Shown in pieces: positions 1 to 6,037 of a stretch of 6,337 nt of DNA; positions within the stretch are counted from its first letter, which is position 1, and each line of letters begins with the position of its first letter. This stretch comes from Eggerthellaceae bacterium (GTDB lineage: Bacteria; Actinomycetota; Coriobacteriia; Coriobacteriales; Eggerthellaceae). The stretch is taken from contig JAFYTB010000141.1 of assembly GCA_017559045.1 (NCBI GenBank), positions 1 through 6,337 on the forward strand, in the 5' to 3' direction. The notes beneath the pieces were generated by a model. It searched no databases and was not told the origin of the DNA. It saw only the letters and a program-made list of their open reading frames with translations. A program made the position numbers and the translations under genes.

Positions 1-150
1 ATAGTCTACGATGTTGTCGCGAAAAGCACAATTGGAAATATGCTTGAGATACACTGCCGCAGATTCTTCCCCTTGAATATGGTTTGCGCCGCAATTTCGT
101 ACAAAATTAAGGTCGGTGATGTCCACGTTGTGTATTGAGCGTCCAAGCTT
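1..150 (-). other. Beta-helix-like coding segment abutting truncated larE
   Basis: Read on the minus strand in the larE frame, residues 136-185 show the spacing of right-handed parallel beta-helix repeats: NVDITDLNFVRN is followed by VYLKHISNCAFRDNIVDY, with the recurring hydrophobic-x-N-C/x-x-F-x-x-N pattern seen in pectate-lyase-like and adhesin-like surface proteins. Hand-counted GC is 66/150 (44%), against 91/150 (61%) for the next 150 bases, which belong to larE. The frame is open to the window edge, so the segment may belong to a longer beta-helix gene whose 5' part has been replaced by larE. The family assignment rests on pattern only and only about two coils are visible. Confidence 0.5.
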
Positions 151-555
151 TGCGTTGGTTCCGTCGGCAAGCACCTCGAAACCATCGCGGCGCGCATGCT
201 GCCATGCGGTCGAGAAAATCAAGCGCTTGCACAGATAGCAGCGATCAGGCGGATTCGCGCAGACCTCGCGCCTGTCTTCGTCGTCAGCGAAGATGTCGAG
301 CTCGATGAGTTCAAAGGGGATGCCCAAACGCTCGATAACGGCACGCGCATCGTCGAGTTCAAATGCGGCTTGGAACGCGGTTTTCACGAGATAGGCCTTC
401 ACTTCGCAGCCGGCGAGGTGCGCGGCCGCAAGAAGACACGCGGAGTCGCAGCCTCCGGAAAACGCCACGGCAAATCGACGCTCGCGTGCAAGGAAATCAT
501 GCAGGGCTTCGGCGCCTACTGCTTGGCCTGCTGCCCGATTATCTGCCTGTGTCAT
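1..555 (-). CDS. larE: LarE-type ATP-dependent sulfur transferase, N-terminal half, fused in frame to unrelated sequence (partial)
   Basis: LarE is a cytoplasmic PP-loop enzyme that adenylates the carboxylates of a nicotinic-acid-derived nucleotide and donates sulfur to make the nickel-pincer cofactor of lactate racemase-type enzymes. The 185 residues visible here start at ATG 555, preceded by GAGG seven bases upstream. Residues 33-38 are SGGCDS, the PP-loop ATP-binding motif. Residues 101-110 are NPPDRCYLCK, a LarE-family signature with a CxxC pair (C106, C109) that could help hold an Fe-S cluster in cluster-type LarE. Residues 129-134 are LADGTN. LarE should then continue with an acidic stretch and an (Y/H)RPG motif, but from residue 136 the frame reads KLGRSIHNV and nothing LarE-like follows in any of the three frames. 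The start overlaps the transporter stop as ATGA, implying translational coupling. The LarE identity of residues 1-135 is fairly secure. The gene as it stands is probably non-functional or an assembly chimera. Confidence 0.8.
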   Translation of the reverse strand, partial: MTQADNRAAGQAVGAEALHDFLARERRFAVAFSGGCDSACLLAAAHLAGCEVKAYLVKTAFQAAFELDDARAVIERLGIPFELIELDIFADDEDRREVCANPPDRCYLCKRLIFSTAWQHARRDGFEVLADGTNAKLGRSIHNVDITDLNFVRNCGANHIQGEESAAVYLKHISNCAFRDNIVDY

Positions 556-2132
556 TGATTCGCCTCATTGCGCAGTTTCTCCTGATCGAGCATGCCGAGC
601 GAATCGGCGACGCCAATCATGTTGAGCTGCCAGCTGGAAACATTGCACGCCGTTGCCGGGAAGTCGATAAGCGCATCAATCGCGAGAACAATGCCCATAA
701 CCTCAACCGGAATGCCCAGCTGCGTGAAAGCGAGGGTGTAAGCCATCATCGCGCCGCCAGGAACGGGCGGAACCGAGATGGAGATCAGGAAGTTCGTGAT
801 GATCGCCATGACGAGGAATGCCGGGGTGATCGGAATGCCATACAAGTGCGCGAAGGTCAGCTCCATGCTCGTGAAAATCGCGATATCAGCGGGGCTGAAC
901 AGCACCTGGCCCAGCGATATTCCGAACTCCGAAAGCTTCTTCTCGATGCCGAACTTCTTAGTTGCATCGCGGACGTTCGTGCCGAAAGCCGCTGCCGAAG
1001 AAGCCGTGGTGAGCGCAATGGTAAGCGCGGGCAGCGTCTTTTTGAAAAGCAGGATGGGGGAGACCTTCTTCATGGCGGCAATGCGCAGAAGGTTGGCAAG
1101 GTAGAAGGCCGCGAGCAGCAGGGCGATCAGCGCGATCGTCCTCCACGAGCCCAGAAGGGCGCTTAAGTTACCGTTGGAAATCATGCCTGCGAAGAGAACG
1201 AAAATCAGGAAAGGCAGCATGGACGAGAGGCTTGTCATGATGGTCTGCACGATCGAGCTGAACTGCTCCACGAGGCTGAACACGCCGCTTACTCGGGAAG
1301 ACAGGGTCAGCATGGCGAGTCCGATCATGACGGAAATGAAGATGAGCTGCAGGGTGTTTCCCGTAACGAAGGGCTCGAAGAGGCTCGAGGGAACGATGTC
1401 GTAAATCAGATCGAGGATTTGCGAGAAGTTCGACACGCCGCCGCTGCCCCATTGCACGGTGTAGAACATGCTTCCCAGAGCGACCATGAAAACGGAAATG
1501 AGCGCCGCGTGGAGAAGGATGGTCTTGATGGTTTTGCTGCCGATCTTTCCGAGGGTTTGCATGTTGCCCATCGAGCAGATGCTTCCAAGAACGGAGAAGA
1601 AGATGAGCGGCACCGAAACGGCCGAGATGAGACCCATGAACGCGTCGGTTACGGGCGTGAGGACGTAGTCGTTTGCGCCCATCCGAATTTCGTTGGGAAG
1701 AAGGCTGAGAAGTGCGCCGGCGACGATGGCAAGCGCGATCGCAACGACCATCTTGACCGTGCCGGAAAGGGGCTTCTTCTTGGGGGTGAAGATGACGTGG
1801 TTCTTGCCGCCCTTGTAGCTCCAGGTGGGAGCGAGGCCCATGCCGGCAAGAAGGCCTCGGATCACGTCGTCTTCGTCGCCTTCTTTGTCGAGTGCGTCGA
1901 AGGATTCCCCTGCGACGATGAGCTCGACTTTGATGGAGGACAGGCGCTTGGAGAACTTGACCTTAAAATTGGCGTCTTCGCCGAGCTTTTCTTGGTAATT
2001 CAGCAGCGCTTCTTCGAAGGTGAGCTGCGTGCGAAGGGCCTCGCGTCTTTCGACGTCGGCGGACGCGAGAAACTTCTCGACCTCCTCGCATGCGAGAGCG
2101 ATGTCGTTGTTGGAAAAGCTGTATTGCTCCAA
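552..2132 (-). CDS. Dicarboxylate/amino acid:cation symporter (DAACS family) with soluble N-terminal extension
   Basis: This is a predicted secondary transporter of the glutamate-transporter (GltPh/EAAT) fold in the cytoplasmic membrane. Residues 1 to about 122 are hydrophilic and precede the first membrane helix (about 126-145), and GltPh has no such domain. The core then shows the family layout: helices in the 165-350 range, an HP1-like loop TTASSAAAF (375-383), a TM7 region (405-420), HP2 with PPVPGGAMMAY (455-465), and TM8 with IDALIDFPATACNV (485-498). Aligned by eye to GltPh, the TM8 aspartate that contacts the substrate amino group is kept (D490), as are the T and N that follow (T494, N497). 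The arginine that binds the side-chain carboxylate is alanine, the sodium-ligand aspartate at the end of TM8 is W501, and the NMDGT motif in TM7 is missing. The substrate is therefore unknown. The start is TTG with AAGG seven bases upstream, and no ATG lies near. It overlaps larE by 4 bases and lies 66 bases after the helicase gene. Confidence 0.88.
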   Translation of the reverse strand: MEQYSFSNNDIALACEEVEKFLASADVERREALRTQLTFEEALLNYQEKLGEDANFKVKFSKRLSSIKVELIVAGESFDALDKEGDEDDVIRGLLAGMGLAPTWSYKGGKNHVIFTPKKKPLSGTVKMVVAIALAIVAGALLSLLPNEIRMGANDYVLTPVTDAFMGLISAVSVPLIFFSVLGSICSMGNMQTLGKIGSKTIKTILLHAALISVFMVALGSMFYTVQWGSGGVSNFSQILDLIYDIVPSSLFEPFVTGNTLQLIFISVMIGLAMLTLSSRVSGVFSLVEQFSSIVQTIMTSLSSMLPFLIFVLFAGMISNGNLSALLGSWRTIALIALLLAAFYLANLLRIAAMKKVSPILLFKKTLPALTIALTTASSAAAFGTNVRDATKKFGIEKKLSEFGISLGQVLFSPADIAIFTSMELTFAHLYGIPITPAFLVMAIITNFLISISVPPVPGGAMMAYTLAFTQLGIPVEVMGIVLAIDALIDFPATACNVSSWQLNMIGVADSLGMLDQEKLRNEANQ

Positions 2133-2143
2133 ATCAGCACCTT
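2130..2143 (-). promoter_or_regulatory. Ribosome binding site and TTG start of the DAACS gene
   Basis: On the minus strand AAGG (2140-2143) stands seven bases before a TTG codon (2130-2132). The first in-frame ATG is nearly 100 codons further in, inside the soluble domain. TTG is therefore the best start and may lower translation. Confidence 0.65.
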
Positions 2144-2157
2144 GCCTTTGGCGTAAA

Positions 2158-2179
2158 CCCGCGCAAGTGAAGCCGCGGG
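2158..2179 (-). terminator. Weak hairpin between helicase and DAACS genes
   Basis: A perfect 6-base inverted repeat (CCCGCG / CGCGGG) with a 10-base loop lies between the helicase stop (2199) and the DAACS start. In the minus direction only TTT follows it, so it would be at best an attenuating or partial intrinsic terminator. It may instead be a chance GC-rich structure. Confidence 0.25.
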
Positions 2180-2198
2180 GGAAAGACTGGTGTCTATT

Positions 2199-4079
2199 TT
2201 AAGCGTTAGTGCGCTGTCCGATCCTCGTGTTCAGATACTCCCTCAGCTTGGGGTCGGTAGCGTACACGTAGCAGCCCCTCATTCCGCGAGTCATAAGGGT
2301 GCGGTAGGTGTTTTTGATGATCTCGTCGGCAAGCTGGCGCGCGCCTTCGGGATCGATCTTCTCCATCGTCTTTAGACCCTTGATTGAGTTGTCTGTCCTT
2401 GCGCGCTTCTTGTAGTCGGTGATTAGCTGGCCGTTTTCGAAGCGCAGGTCGTCGCCGATGATCACGCCGACATATTCAAACTCAAGGCCTTGCGTGGTGT
2501 GGATGCAGCCCGCTTCGTTGATGGATGTCGGGCTGAGCGCGAAGGCTTCGTCTCCCTCGAGATTCCAGCTGATTTCGAAATCCTCGATCTTGATGTCGTG
2601 AACATCGGTGCTGGAGCGACCAGCTTTGGGCCAGTCCCAGCAATAACCCGCAAGGATTCTCGACTTGTTGGTTTCTTTGTTGCGTTCGATGACTGCTTCG
2701 CGCATTTCTTCTGGGGTATCGAGAACAACGAACTCGTAGTCGATATCTTCGATGTCGTAGTTCGCCGTGCTTCTGATCTCAAGGATGTCGTCAAGCCATG
2801 CGAGGTAGCCGTCCGAGCCGTTGCAGCGGAATTGGGAGGCAAGCTCCTCCTCGTATACGCTTGCGCCGGCTTTGGCGGCCCAACGCTTGATTTCGCCAAC
2901 GCTTCCGATGTCCTTTACCGTGACGCGCTGGCTTTCGTCTATGAAGAAGACGCTTAAACGCGATGCTTGAATGATTTCATAAATCTGATTGACGCCCAAG
3001 TTCGAGAAAAGGCCTGATTTTTCATTCAGCCGATGGGCTTCGTCGGCTAGTACGACACCGATAGCATTCTTGGGCGCATCGACATAGGAGCCTGAGCCCT
3101 TAAACATGTTGTCGATGCAGCTTTTGGTTCGATGGCCCTTGAGCTTTTTCTTGTAGACGTCGCGCGGGGCGCTGTTCTTGGAGCAATATTGGGTAAAGAT
3201 GCCCTCTTGAGTTAGTCTTGCCAGCAGGTTAATGACGATAACGGTCTTGCCAGTGCCAGGTCCGCCCTGTGCGATGAGGACGCGCTTCTTGCCGTCTTTT
3301 TCGCATAGGCGGGAGAGCTCCATAACGCGCTCAAATACAACCTTTTGATCGTCAATAAGGTTGAATTCGGGATTGTCTTCCAACATGCCGACAATTGCAT
3401 CTTGCAGGCTTTTCGATGGTTTGATTCGTCCGTTGTCAATCTCGTAGAGGATCTCGCCGTTGTCGCCCGTTTTCAGGGCGCGTTTGATGTAGTCACGAAG
3501 CTGCTTGGTGTTTCCCATGGTGAAGGCGGGAGCGTCGGCGAGGTAATCTTCGTAGATGGGGTCATCGAGAGGATCGTTGGTCGATCTTAGGTAGTTGTGC
3601 AGGTATGCGCATGGCCAGAGGCGGACGTCTTGATGCTGTGCATACTCGTTGTAGCAGCGGATCATCTCGGCGTACGTCCAAGCTTGGTAGGAGGGGTGGA
3701 CGACTCGTCTGTTGGCACCGCCCGTGAATGTTTCAACCAGGCCGTCGAGGCCTTCGACCTTCTTCAGGCTTTCCCATTGTTTGAGTTCGACGATCACGAC
3801 GTTCGCCTTGCTGTCTTCGCCGTAGCCGGATATGAGGAAGTCGACGCGCTTTGCCGTATTTGGCAGGTTGTACTCGATAGCTACGCCGGAATCATCTGGG
3901 ATCTCGCGATCGTTGAGTATCATGTACATCTGCTTGAGGGAGTTTACCCATGAGCGAAACTCGGCATCGCCGGTCGTTCGGTGCATCTTCTTGAGAATGC
4001 TGTCGCGAATGGTGTAGGCAATGGAGTCGTTCTCCACCTCGTTCATGAAGTCTACCTTGCTGCCGTTGTAGATGATCAT
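2199..4079 (-). CDS. DUF2075 / Schlafen group 3-like DNA/RNA helicase with N-terminal nuclease-like domain
   Basis: This is a superfamily 1-like P-loop NTPase of about 626 residues. Positions here count from an alternative ATG five codons upstream. Motifs in order: Walker A GGPGTGKT (277-284), Walker B VLADEAH (348-354), FFIDESQ (383-389), a QFRC motif (421-424), HTTQGLEFE (532-540), and TYRTLMTRGMRG (596-607), the last two matching helicase motifs V and VI of DUF2075 proteins. The N-terminal 200 residues contain E74, RVDFLISG with D85, and VIVELKQW with E103 and K105, which fits a PD-(D/E)XK nuclease active site. The likely role is ATP-dependent nucleic-acid processing, possibly phage defence; the biological role is inferred, not shown. 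ATG 4079 is preferred because GGAGG lies six bases before it, while ATG 4094 has its GAGG directly abutting. Sampled GC is about 47% (56/120) against 55% in DAACS, which mildly suggests acquired DNA. No methylase or other partner is adjacent. Confidence 0.87.
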   Translation of the reverse strand: MIIYNGSKVDFMNEVENDSIAYTIRDSILKKMHRTTGDAEFRSWVNSLKQMYMILNDREIPDDSGVAIEYNLPNTAKRVDFLISGYGEDSKANVVIVELKQWESLKKVEGLDGLVETFTGGANRRVVHPSYQAWTYAEMIRCYNEYAQHQDVRLWPCAYLHNYLRSTNDPLDDPIYEDYLADAPAFTMGNTKQLRDYIKRALKTGDNGEILYEIDNGRIKPSKSLQDAIVGMLEDNPEFNLIDDQKVVFERVMELSRLCEKDGKKRVLIAQGGPGTGKTVIVINLLARLTQEGIFTQYCSKNSAPRDVYKKKLKGHRTKSCIDNMFKGSGSYVDAPKNAIGVVLADEAHRLNEKSGLFSNLGVNQIYEIIQASRLSVFFIDESQRVTVKDIGSVGEIKRWAAKAGASVYEEELASQFRCNGSDGYLAWLDDILEIRSTANYDIEDIDYEFVVLDTPEEMREAVIERNKETNKSRILAGYCWDWPKAGRSSTDVHDIKIEDFEISWNLEGDEAFALSPTSINEAGCIHTTQGLEFEYVGVIIGDDLRFENGQLITDYKKRARTDNSIKGLKTMEKIDPEGARQLADEIIKNTYRTLMTRGMRGCYVYATDPKLREYLNTRIGQRTNA

Positions 4080-4090
4080 GGGTTGCCTCC
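4077..4090 (-). promoter_or_regulatory. Ribosome binding site deciding the helicase start
   Basis: On the minus strand GGAGG (4086-4090) is followed by six bases and ATG (4077-4079). The upstream ATG at 4092-4094 overlaps the approach to this site and has no properly spaced Shine-Dalgarno sequence. Confidence 0.7.
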
Positions 4091-4115
4091 GCATCCTCGA
4101 GTTCGGGATAAGGTG

Positions 4116-4121
4116 ATTTTA
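4116..4121 (-). promoter_or_regulatory. Possible -10 box for the helicase gene
   Basis: The 183-base gap between the regulator stop and the helicase start is the only intergenic space upstream of the helicase. It contains TAAAAT on the minus strand, preceded by TG, 37 bases from the ATG. No convincing -35 is visible, so this is only a candidate extended -10. No clear intrinsic terminator for the regulator gene is seen in this gap, so read-through is also possible. Confidence 0.3.
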
Positions 4122-4262
4122 CAGCACTGGAGGAGAGGGTGCTCTTGGGCGTGTTGTATCGGGTTTTGCGCCATTCGATGATTTGCGTATTTTGGAAGCG
4201 AAGGACCTTAGTTCCTCAGCTGCTCGATGCCGGAAGGGTGCTTTCTGGGATTTGAAGTCTCA

Positions 4263-5795
4263 TTAATCTCCCAATGCATCCAGGAGGTCATGGAGCTCTC
4301 GTCGGCTGTGAACGTTGAGCTTCGCGTACAGCGCCTTTACGTAGCCCTGCACGGTGTTGCGGGAGAGATGTAGCGTCTCTCCGATAAAAGCGACGTCTCT
4401 ACCGCGCGCCAAAAGCTTTAAGACGTCGGTCTCGCGTCCGGTGAGGCCGTACTTTTCGGCAAGTTCCGCTGCGACGTCTTTTTCGGCCGGCGCATGAGCG
4501 TCGAGGCTCTTGGGGTCAGAGTCGAGCTCGTCATTGTTGCGGCCGATTCCGGAGATGACTTCATCAGGCGAAAACTCGACACCCTCGATGCGCTTTTTTG
4601 TCATGCCGAAAGCAAAGACGACGATACCCAGTGCATATGCGCTGATGACGGCAAGCGCCGTGACTCTGATGAAGAAGTCGCCTTCGATAACGTTTCCCAA
4701 AAGAAGACCAAGTCCGAGGCCCAAAAGCAGCACGATGCGCTCGGCGCTGCATACGATGGCGGCAAACACGTACAGGGAAACCCCGTGCTTTTTGCAGGAT
4801 CTTACGTAGCAGTAGACAGCGGTAATCGCGACGAAATGGTAGGAGGCGCTCAGTGCGGTGCTCAAAGCGGATCCGTGCGAGCCGCCAATAAAGGGAAGCA
4901 GCAGAAGCGCTGCGATAACAGCCGGAATCACAAAGGAAAACAGCATCGAAGAGCTGGGAGTGCTCGAAGTCATGGCAATGACGGCTAGGAACGCCATGGC
5001 GCAGATGGTCATGCCCGAAATGGGGAGCATGGTGGAGATGGACAGCGCATCGACGTTTGTGTACGCGAACATGTTGACCATACCCACGATGGCTTCGGAG
5101 ACGAAGAATGCCAGCAGGATGGGGAAGTTCTCGGACAGGCATGCGCGCAGGTTTCCCTGTCCGATCGGTTCCTTGCAGCCGGCGTCAAGGCTGACGTTCG
5201 GCATGCCCGTGCCTGCTCTGCGCAAATCTTTGCGGCAGAAGGCGATGAGGCGCTCTGCGAAGACGAGCAATATGGCGCATGCCAAAGTTGCCCACAGGGG
5301 AGAGATGTCCTGTAGGGTGGAGGAGACGGCCGCCGCAGCAAGGGAGCCCATGGCAAGGTAGAGCGCAATGGTGGCAGGCGACTTTTCTTCCGCCAGGAGC
5401 TCAACCAAGCTCAGCGAAATTAGATTCGTGCAGATGCCCCAAATGGCCCCTGTGACAAAGAACACGCTTTCACTGGGAAAGAGGTTGCGCGCGCCGAGGA
5501 TCGCGCATAAATGCACCGCAACCAAGATTGCCGCGGGGGCGAACACGGGTAGGGAGAAGCGAGGGATTCTCGATTTTAATGCGAGAAACAAAATGATGGC
5601 GCTGCTTACCAGGATGCCGACAGAGGAGCCAAGCTGAAACAGCGGGCTGGTGATGTAGGCCATGCTGTCCTGCGGAGCGCCAAAGGCCGTGGTGTAGCTG
5701 TGAAGGGAGGCGGACTTCGCGAGAATCCAAGCGCAGAGCAGGCACATGCTTCGGTCGGGCCTGATCGCTTTTCTTACGCGCTCGGAGACGCCCAT
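4263..5795 (-). CDS. Membrane-embedded LuxR-family transcriptional regulator (12 predicted TM helices plus C-terminal HTH)
   Basis: This is a 510-residue regulator with a transporter-like membrane domain as presumed sensor and a DNA-binding tail. By eye, twelve hydrophobic segments cover residues 17 to about 405, beginning SMCLLCAWILAKSASLHSY and including the strongly leucine-rich stretch ending GLGLGLLLG. A polar linker follows (about 410-448). Residues 450-510 are a LuxR/GerE helix-turn-helix: GLTGRETDVLKLLARG, then the recognition-helix region LSRNTVQGYVKALYAKL. No receiver domain or phosphorylation site is present. This architecture is abundant in Eggerthellaceae, typically next to the exported oxidoreductase it controls, and here it is divergent from such a flavoprotein. 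ATG 5795 was chosen because AGAGGG lies eight bases upstream and the first helix begins soon after. A longer frame to 5975 would cover the promoter and adds 60 residues unlike the family. The ligand is unknown. Confidence 0.9.
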   Translation of the reverse strand: MGVSERVRKAIRPDRSMCLLCAWILAKSASLHSYTTAFGAPQDSMAYITSPLFQLGSSVGILVSSAIILFLALKSRIPRFSLPVFAPAAILVAVHLCAILGARNLFPSESVFFVTGAIWGICTNLISLSLVELLAEEKSPATIALYLAMGSLAAAAVSSTLQDISPLWATLACAILLVFAERLIAFCRKDLRRAGTGMPNVSLDAGCKEPIGQGNLRACLSENFPILLAFFVSEAIVGMVNMFAYTNVDALSISTMLPISGMTICAMAFLAVIAMTSSTPSSSMLFSFVIPAVIAALLLLPFIGGSHGSALSTALSASYHFVAITAVYCYVRSCKKHGVSLYVFAAIVCSAERIVLLLGLGLGLLLGNVIEGDFFIRVTALAVISAYALGIVVFAFGMTKKRIEGVEFSPDEVISGIGRNNDELDSDPKSLDAHAPAEKDVAAELAEKYGLTGRETDVLKLLARGRDVAFIGETLHLSRNTVQGYVKALYAKLNVHSRRELHDLLDALGD

Positions 5796-5809
5796 TGTTT
5801 CGTCCCTCT
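5793..5809 (-). promoter_or_regulatory. Ribosome binding site of the LuxR-family regulator
   Basis: On the minus strand AGAGGG (5804-5809) precedes ATG (5793-5795) by eight bases, supporting the short start. Confidence 0.6.
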
Positions 5810-5861
5810 CTTCCGCAGAAAATACCTTGCGTCTTAAGGCGACAAAAGACCTGTTCAAAGA

Positions 5862-5890
5862 CTTATACCCCCAATTATAGGGGGTGTCTA
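5862..5890 (-). promoter_or_regulatory. Sigma-70-type promoter of the LuxR-family regulator
   Basis: On the minus strand the -35 is TAGACA (5885-5890, 5/6 match to TTGACA), the spacer is exactly 17 bases (5868-5884), and the -10 is TATAAG (5862-5867, 5/6 match). Transcription would start near 5855, giving a leader of about 60 bases before ATG 5795. A second TATAAT-like box (5874-5879) sits inside the spacer but has no good -35 of its own. Confidence 0.65.
5867..5885. promoter_or_regulatory. Inverted repeat (ACCCCC-N7-GGGGGT) inside the promoter spacer, candidate operator
   Basis: The 6-base arms ACCCCC (5867-5872) and GGGGGT (5880-5885) are perfect reverse complements around an AT-only 7-base centre, AATTATA. 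The C5/G5 arms fill the 17-base promoter spacer edge to edge, and the outermost base pair belongs to the -10 and -35 boxes. A protein bound here would control the regulator promoter, as autorepression or as activation by DNA distortion. It lies about 150 bases from the flavoprotein start, so it could also influence that gene. Confidence 0.5.
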
Positions 5891-5911
5891 AAACCGCAAA
5901 GCACCTATTGG

Positions 5912-5941
5912 TTGGCTGTCGCCTTGAGCAGGGATTATATA
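5912..5941 (+). promoter_or_regulatory. Candidate promoter of the flavoprotein gene
   Basis: TTGGCT (5912-5917, 4/6 to -35 consensus) is followed after 18 bases by TATATA (5936-5941, 4/6 to -10 consensus). This is the best plus-strand match in the divergent gap. It would give a leader of roughly 90 bases. The match is weak, as expected for a promoter needing an activator such as the neighbouring LuxR protein. Confidence 0.4.
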
Positions 5942-5952
5942 GGATTTCCCTA

Positions 5953-6017
5953 GCTTGTGACGCAAGCGAAGGCAAGAAGGGCTCGCCTAACGGGATCGCG
6001 AAAGCGGCTTGGCGAGC
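5953..6017 (+). promoter_or_regulatory. Structured 5' leader of the flavoprotein gene
   Basis: Two hairpins are visible. The first is GCTTG (5953-5957) / CAAGC (5963-5967) with a 5-base loop. The second is a perfect 7-base stem, GCTCGCC (5981-5987) / GGCGAGC (6011-6017), whose 23-base interior holds a CGC-GAAA-GCG mini-hairpin with a GNRA-type tetraloop (5997-6006). The second stem ends 9 bases before the Shine-Dalgarno sequence AAGGGG (6027-6032). It matches no riboswitch that I recognise. Confidence 0.35.
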
Positions 6018-6037
6018 GAAAATCGGAAGGGGAAACC

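Noticed and set aside
145..150. AAGCTT (HindIII site) exactly at the larE/beta-helix junction, suggesting a cloning chimera
   Set aside because: The same hexamer occurs at least four more times in the window (933, 3680, 4413, 6065), so its presence at the junction is weak evidence. A chimera remains possible on other grounds.
363..1166. Long plus-strand open frame of 267 codons opposite larE and DAACS
   Set aside because: The product is rich in Arg, Glu and Gln with no domain. It lies antisense to well-supported genes, and GC-rich codon bias explains it.
1419..2156. Plus-strand open frame of 245 codons opposite DAACS
   Set aside because: It mirrors the third-position bias of the DAACS gene and has no recognisable motif, so it is a shadow frame.
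4203..4215. Imperfect palindrome GGACCTTAGTTCC downstream of the regulator as a terminator
   Set aside because: The stem is interrupted by a mismatch and there is no T run after it in either direction.
4494..4988. Plus-strand open frame opposite the LuxR regulator
   Set aside because: It is low-complexity polar sequence, antisense to a gene with clear HTH and membrane segments.
5796..5975. Extended N-terminus of the LuxR regulator starting at 5975
   Set aside because: It would cover the divergent promoter and palindrome, has no good SD, and adds 60 residues of non-family sequence. The start at 5795 has an SD and fits the first helix.
5957..6037. Upstream start of the flavoprotein at 5957
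   Set aside because: It would put 27 basic residues before the Tat motif and run through the leader hairpins. ATG 6038 has a proper SD and places the twin arginines at residues 5-6.
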